Shown here: positions 61,489 through 62,766 of the stretch, one piece after another
How positions within the stretch are numbered: the stretch's first letter is position 1
How the letters are laid out: each line of letters opens with the position of its first letter
Source: Flavobacteriales bacterium UBA7443
Lineage (GTDB): Bacteria; Bacteroidota; Bacteroidia; Flavobacteriales_D; Sanyastnellaceae
Reading direction: 5' to 3'
DNA length: 62,766 bases
Assembly (NCBI GenBank): GCA_002477505.1
Contig: DLQB01000046.1
Coordinates: 1-62,766 of the forward strand
The notes under the pieces: model-generated
Seen by the model: only the letters and a program-made list of their open reading frames with translations
What the model was told of the DNA's origin: nothing
Database searches by the model: none
Made by a program: the position numbers and the translations under genes

Positions 61489-62766
61489 TCAGTGCTGGAT
61501 AAGCACTCGGACAGAAGATCCGGTTTCGTCTCGTAAAACGTACACGCCATTTGGCAAATCGCCTACGCTCAAATGCAGTCCCGAAGCACCCGGTAGGTCT
61601 GACCATGATTTGCAGCGTTTGCCCGTTAAATCATGAAGGACAAGGTTTCCGTTCCAACCGTCGACGCGAACCGTTTCATTCGCTGGGTTTGGGAAAACGT
61701 GCAACGTTTCCTTCTGAGTCGCATTTTGCACAGCACTAGGCGTTCCAGGTGCGATAGAAGCCGATGGCTGTACCATGAAAAAGTGGGTCATGGAACTCAC
61801 CGCAACATTTCCACTTGGGAAATAAGGATAATTGCTCCATGTGCCATCAAAAACAGGCGTATCTGTTGACGGATTGGTATCGAAGTAACCGACCAATTCA
61901 AGTGTGCCTGTAGCAGCGTCGGAGACGTCCAAAATGCGCAAGCCACTCAAATAATTTGACTGGTACATTTTATCCCCAATGATGTACATATTGTGGTCAA
62001 TGGCTTCTACATCCGCTTCGTAGAATCCAACAATAAAGGGGTTGTCCAAATCCGCAATGTCCATGATGTAGGTCCGGGTATTGTTCCCATAATTTTGCTC
62101 ATCGAGCTCATCATTGAAATAGCAATAGCGGTGATTGACTCCTACATATCCTTGGTGCGTGTAACCGGATTGCTCATAGGTCAAAGAGGAAACCAACGAA
62201 ACATCTTCCTTGTCTTCTGCATCGACAATGGCAATGCCCCCGTACCCATTGAAACAAATGACCATTTCTCTTCCATAGTAATCCGCATCCGGTCCGGTGT
62301 AAACAATTGGGTGAACATCATGCGAGTACGCACCATCATACGAACCAACCAAAACTGGATTCAATGGCTCTGCCAAATCAAGGATGTGGAGACCGCCTGA
62401 AAAGGTGCTCGTGCCAATCGGGTAAGCATATCCGGTCTCTTCATTGATCATGATGTTGTGTGCATTACCAAAACCGCCGTAAAAACCATCGGGCTCGAGT
62501 TGTGTCACTTGGTCCAAGGGAAGCGTTAGAAGTGAATTCAGATCAACAATTTGCAAACCATGGCTTCCGGCCTCAGAAACGATGTAGGCGTGGTTTTCAT
62601 ATACCTTGATGTCACGCCACAAACTAGGAGATGATGCCGTGGGCAAATCTGCAAAAAACTTCATGTCCGTAGGATCGGTAACGTCGATGAATGATGTGCC
62701 ACTGGATCGTCCATAAATGGCGATTTCTCGTCCTGAAACAGGGTCCGTCCAGCCCCAGCAATCATT
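61489..62766 (-). CDS. Choice-of-anchor B/LVIVD-repeat secreted protein with T9SS sorting domain (partial)
   Basis: The reading frame stays open to the right edge of the window, so the N-terminus is missing; 425 residues are visible. It consists of repeats with LQIVDL, LHILDLAEPLNPVLVGSY, IAIVDAEDKED and LRILDVSDAATG, the LVIVD/choice-of-anchor B pattern that builds a beta-propeller-like surface domain. The visible N-terminal part (CWGWTDPVSGREIAIYGRSSGTSFIDVTDP) is typical of the family. The end has a type A sorting domain (LHVFPNPANETVRVDGW, GVYVLRDE, VRVLIQH). It is probably secreted by the type IX system. It overlaps nothing; folP ends at 61488. Confidence 0.9.
   Translation of the reverse strand, partial: NDCWGWTDPVSGREIAIYGRSSGTSFIDVTDPTDMKFFADLPTASSPSLWRDIKVYENHAYIVSEAGSHGLQIVDLNSLLTLPLDQVTQLEPDGFYGGFGNAHNIMINEETGYAYPIGTSTFSGGLHILDLAEPLNPVLVGSYDGAYSHDVHPIVYTGPDADYYGREMVICFNGYGGIAIVDAEDKEDVSLVSSLTYEQSGYTHQGYVGVNHRYCYFNDELDEQNYGNNTRTYIMDIADLDNPFIVGFYEADVEAIDHNMYIIGDKMYQSNYLSGLRILDVSDAATGTLELVGYFDTNPSTDTPVFDGTWSNYPYFPSGNVAVSSMTHFFMVQPSASIAPGTPSAVQNATQKETLHVFPNPANETVRVDGWNGNLVLHDLTGKRCKSWSDLPGASGLHLSVGDLPNGVYVLRDETGSSVRVLIQH

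Noticed and set aside
1..62766. CRISPR arrays, insertion sequences, prophage or integron-like segments
   Set aside because: No regularly spaced repeats, transposase, integrase or terminal inverted repeats were recognised on either strand; the region is ordinary chromosome.

Overview
The window is chromosomal DNA of a Bacteroidota bacterium, most likely an aquatic Flavobacteriales-type lineage; the exact family is an inference I cannot confirm. Support comes from secreted proteins with type IX secretion sorting domains (type A at 17419-19707 and 61489-62766, type B/CHU_C at 24477-26711), Bacteroidota-restricted families (DUF6913, DUF5723, DUF1599, BT_3928, GWxTD, a TamL-like lipoprotein Omp85), a 289-residue primary sigma factor, a split transketolase, a two-subunit methylmalonyl-CoA mutase, and promoter boxes of the Bacteroidota -7 type (TAnnTTTG). 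There are no insertion sequences, phage genes, CRISPR arrays or rRNA genes. Genes are tightly packed and sit on both strands in short transcription units.

Layout. 1-4563: 3' end of ilvE, an outer-membrane protein, an exported MsrA, a small lipoprotein, then DUF6913 translationally coupled to a DapA-family protein that has lost the catalytic residues. 4571-7891 (minus): the two transketolase halves with a VWA-domain gene between them. 8033-10242: ychF, a SnoaL-like lipoprotein and a rhomboid protease. 10258-13183 (minus): clpC and an overlapping FtsB/DivIC-like gene, divergent from gyrA (13469-15985), followed by a TPR protein. 17419-26711: a secretome region with a trypsin-like protease, tRNA-Ser, an esterase, a GH16 glucanase, a GNAT-like protein and a PKD/CHU_C adhesin-like protein. 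26846-32539: GWxTD protein, GT2, ComEC, a small hypothetical and HMG-CoA lyase. 32562-34283 (minus): methyltransferase, ZIP transporter and a possible 33-codon gene before a terminator. 34337-35268: SiaB kinase/SiaC phosphoprotein pair, facing an ABCG-type transporter and a beta-helix lipoprotein.

39917-46801 (minus) is a housekeeping block: TamL-like Omp85, accD, rpsO, terminator, pnp, rpoD, terminator. 46815-52687 holds an rRNA/tRNA methyltransferase, an acyltransferase, a DEAD-box helicase, a zinc-ribbon protein, purine nucleoside phosphorylase and 3-hydroxyacyl-CoA dehydrogenase. 52694-55776 encodes methylmalonyl-CoA mutase, divergent from csaA, gmhB and a class IV aminotransferase. 57595-62766 contains a lone DppB-type permease, BT_3928, DUF1599, folP and the 3' part of an LVIVD-repeat secreted protein.

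Two observations stand out. First, many first genes of transcription units carry a TAnnTTTG-like -7 box ending exactly 4 nt before the ATG, which predicts leaderless mRNAs as a common mode of expression. Second, the DapA-like protein sits in the usual DUF6913-dapA context but lacks the Schiff-base lysine, the catalytic tyrosine and the threonine pair, so it is either a pseudoenzyme or has a new activity.
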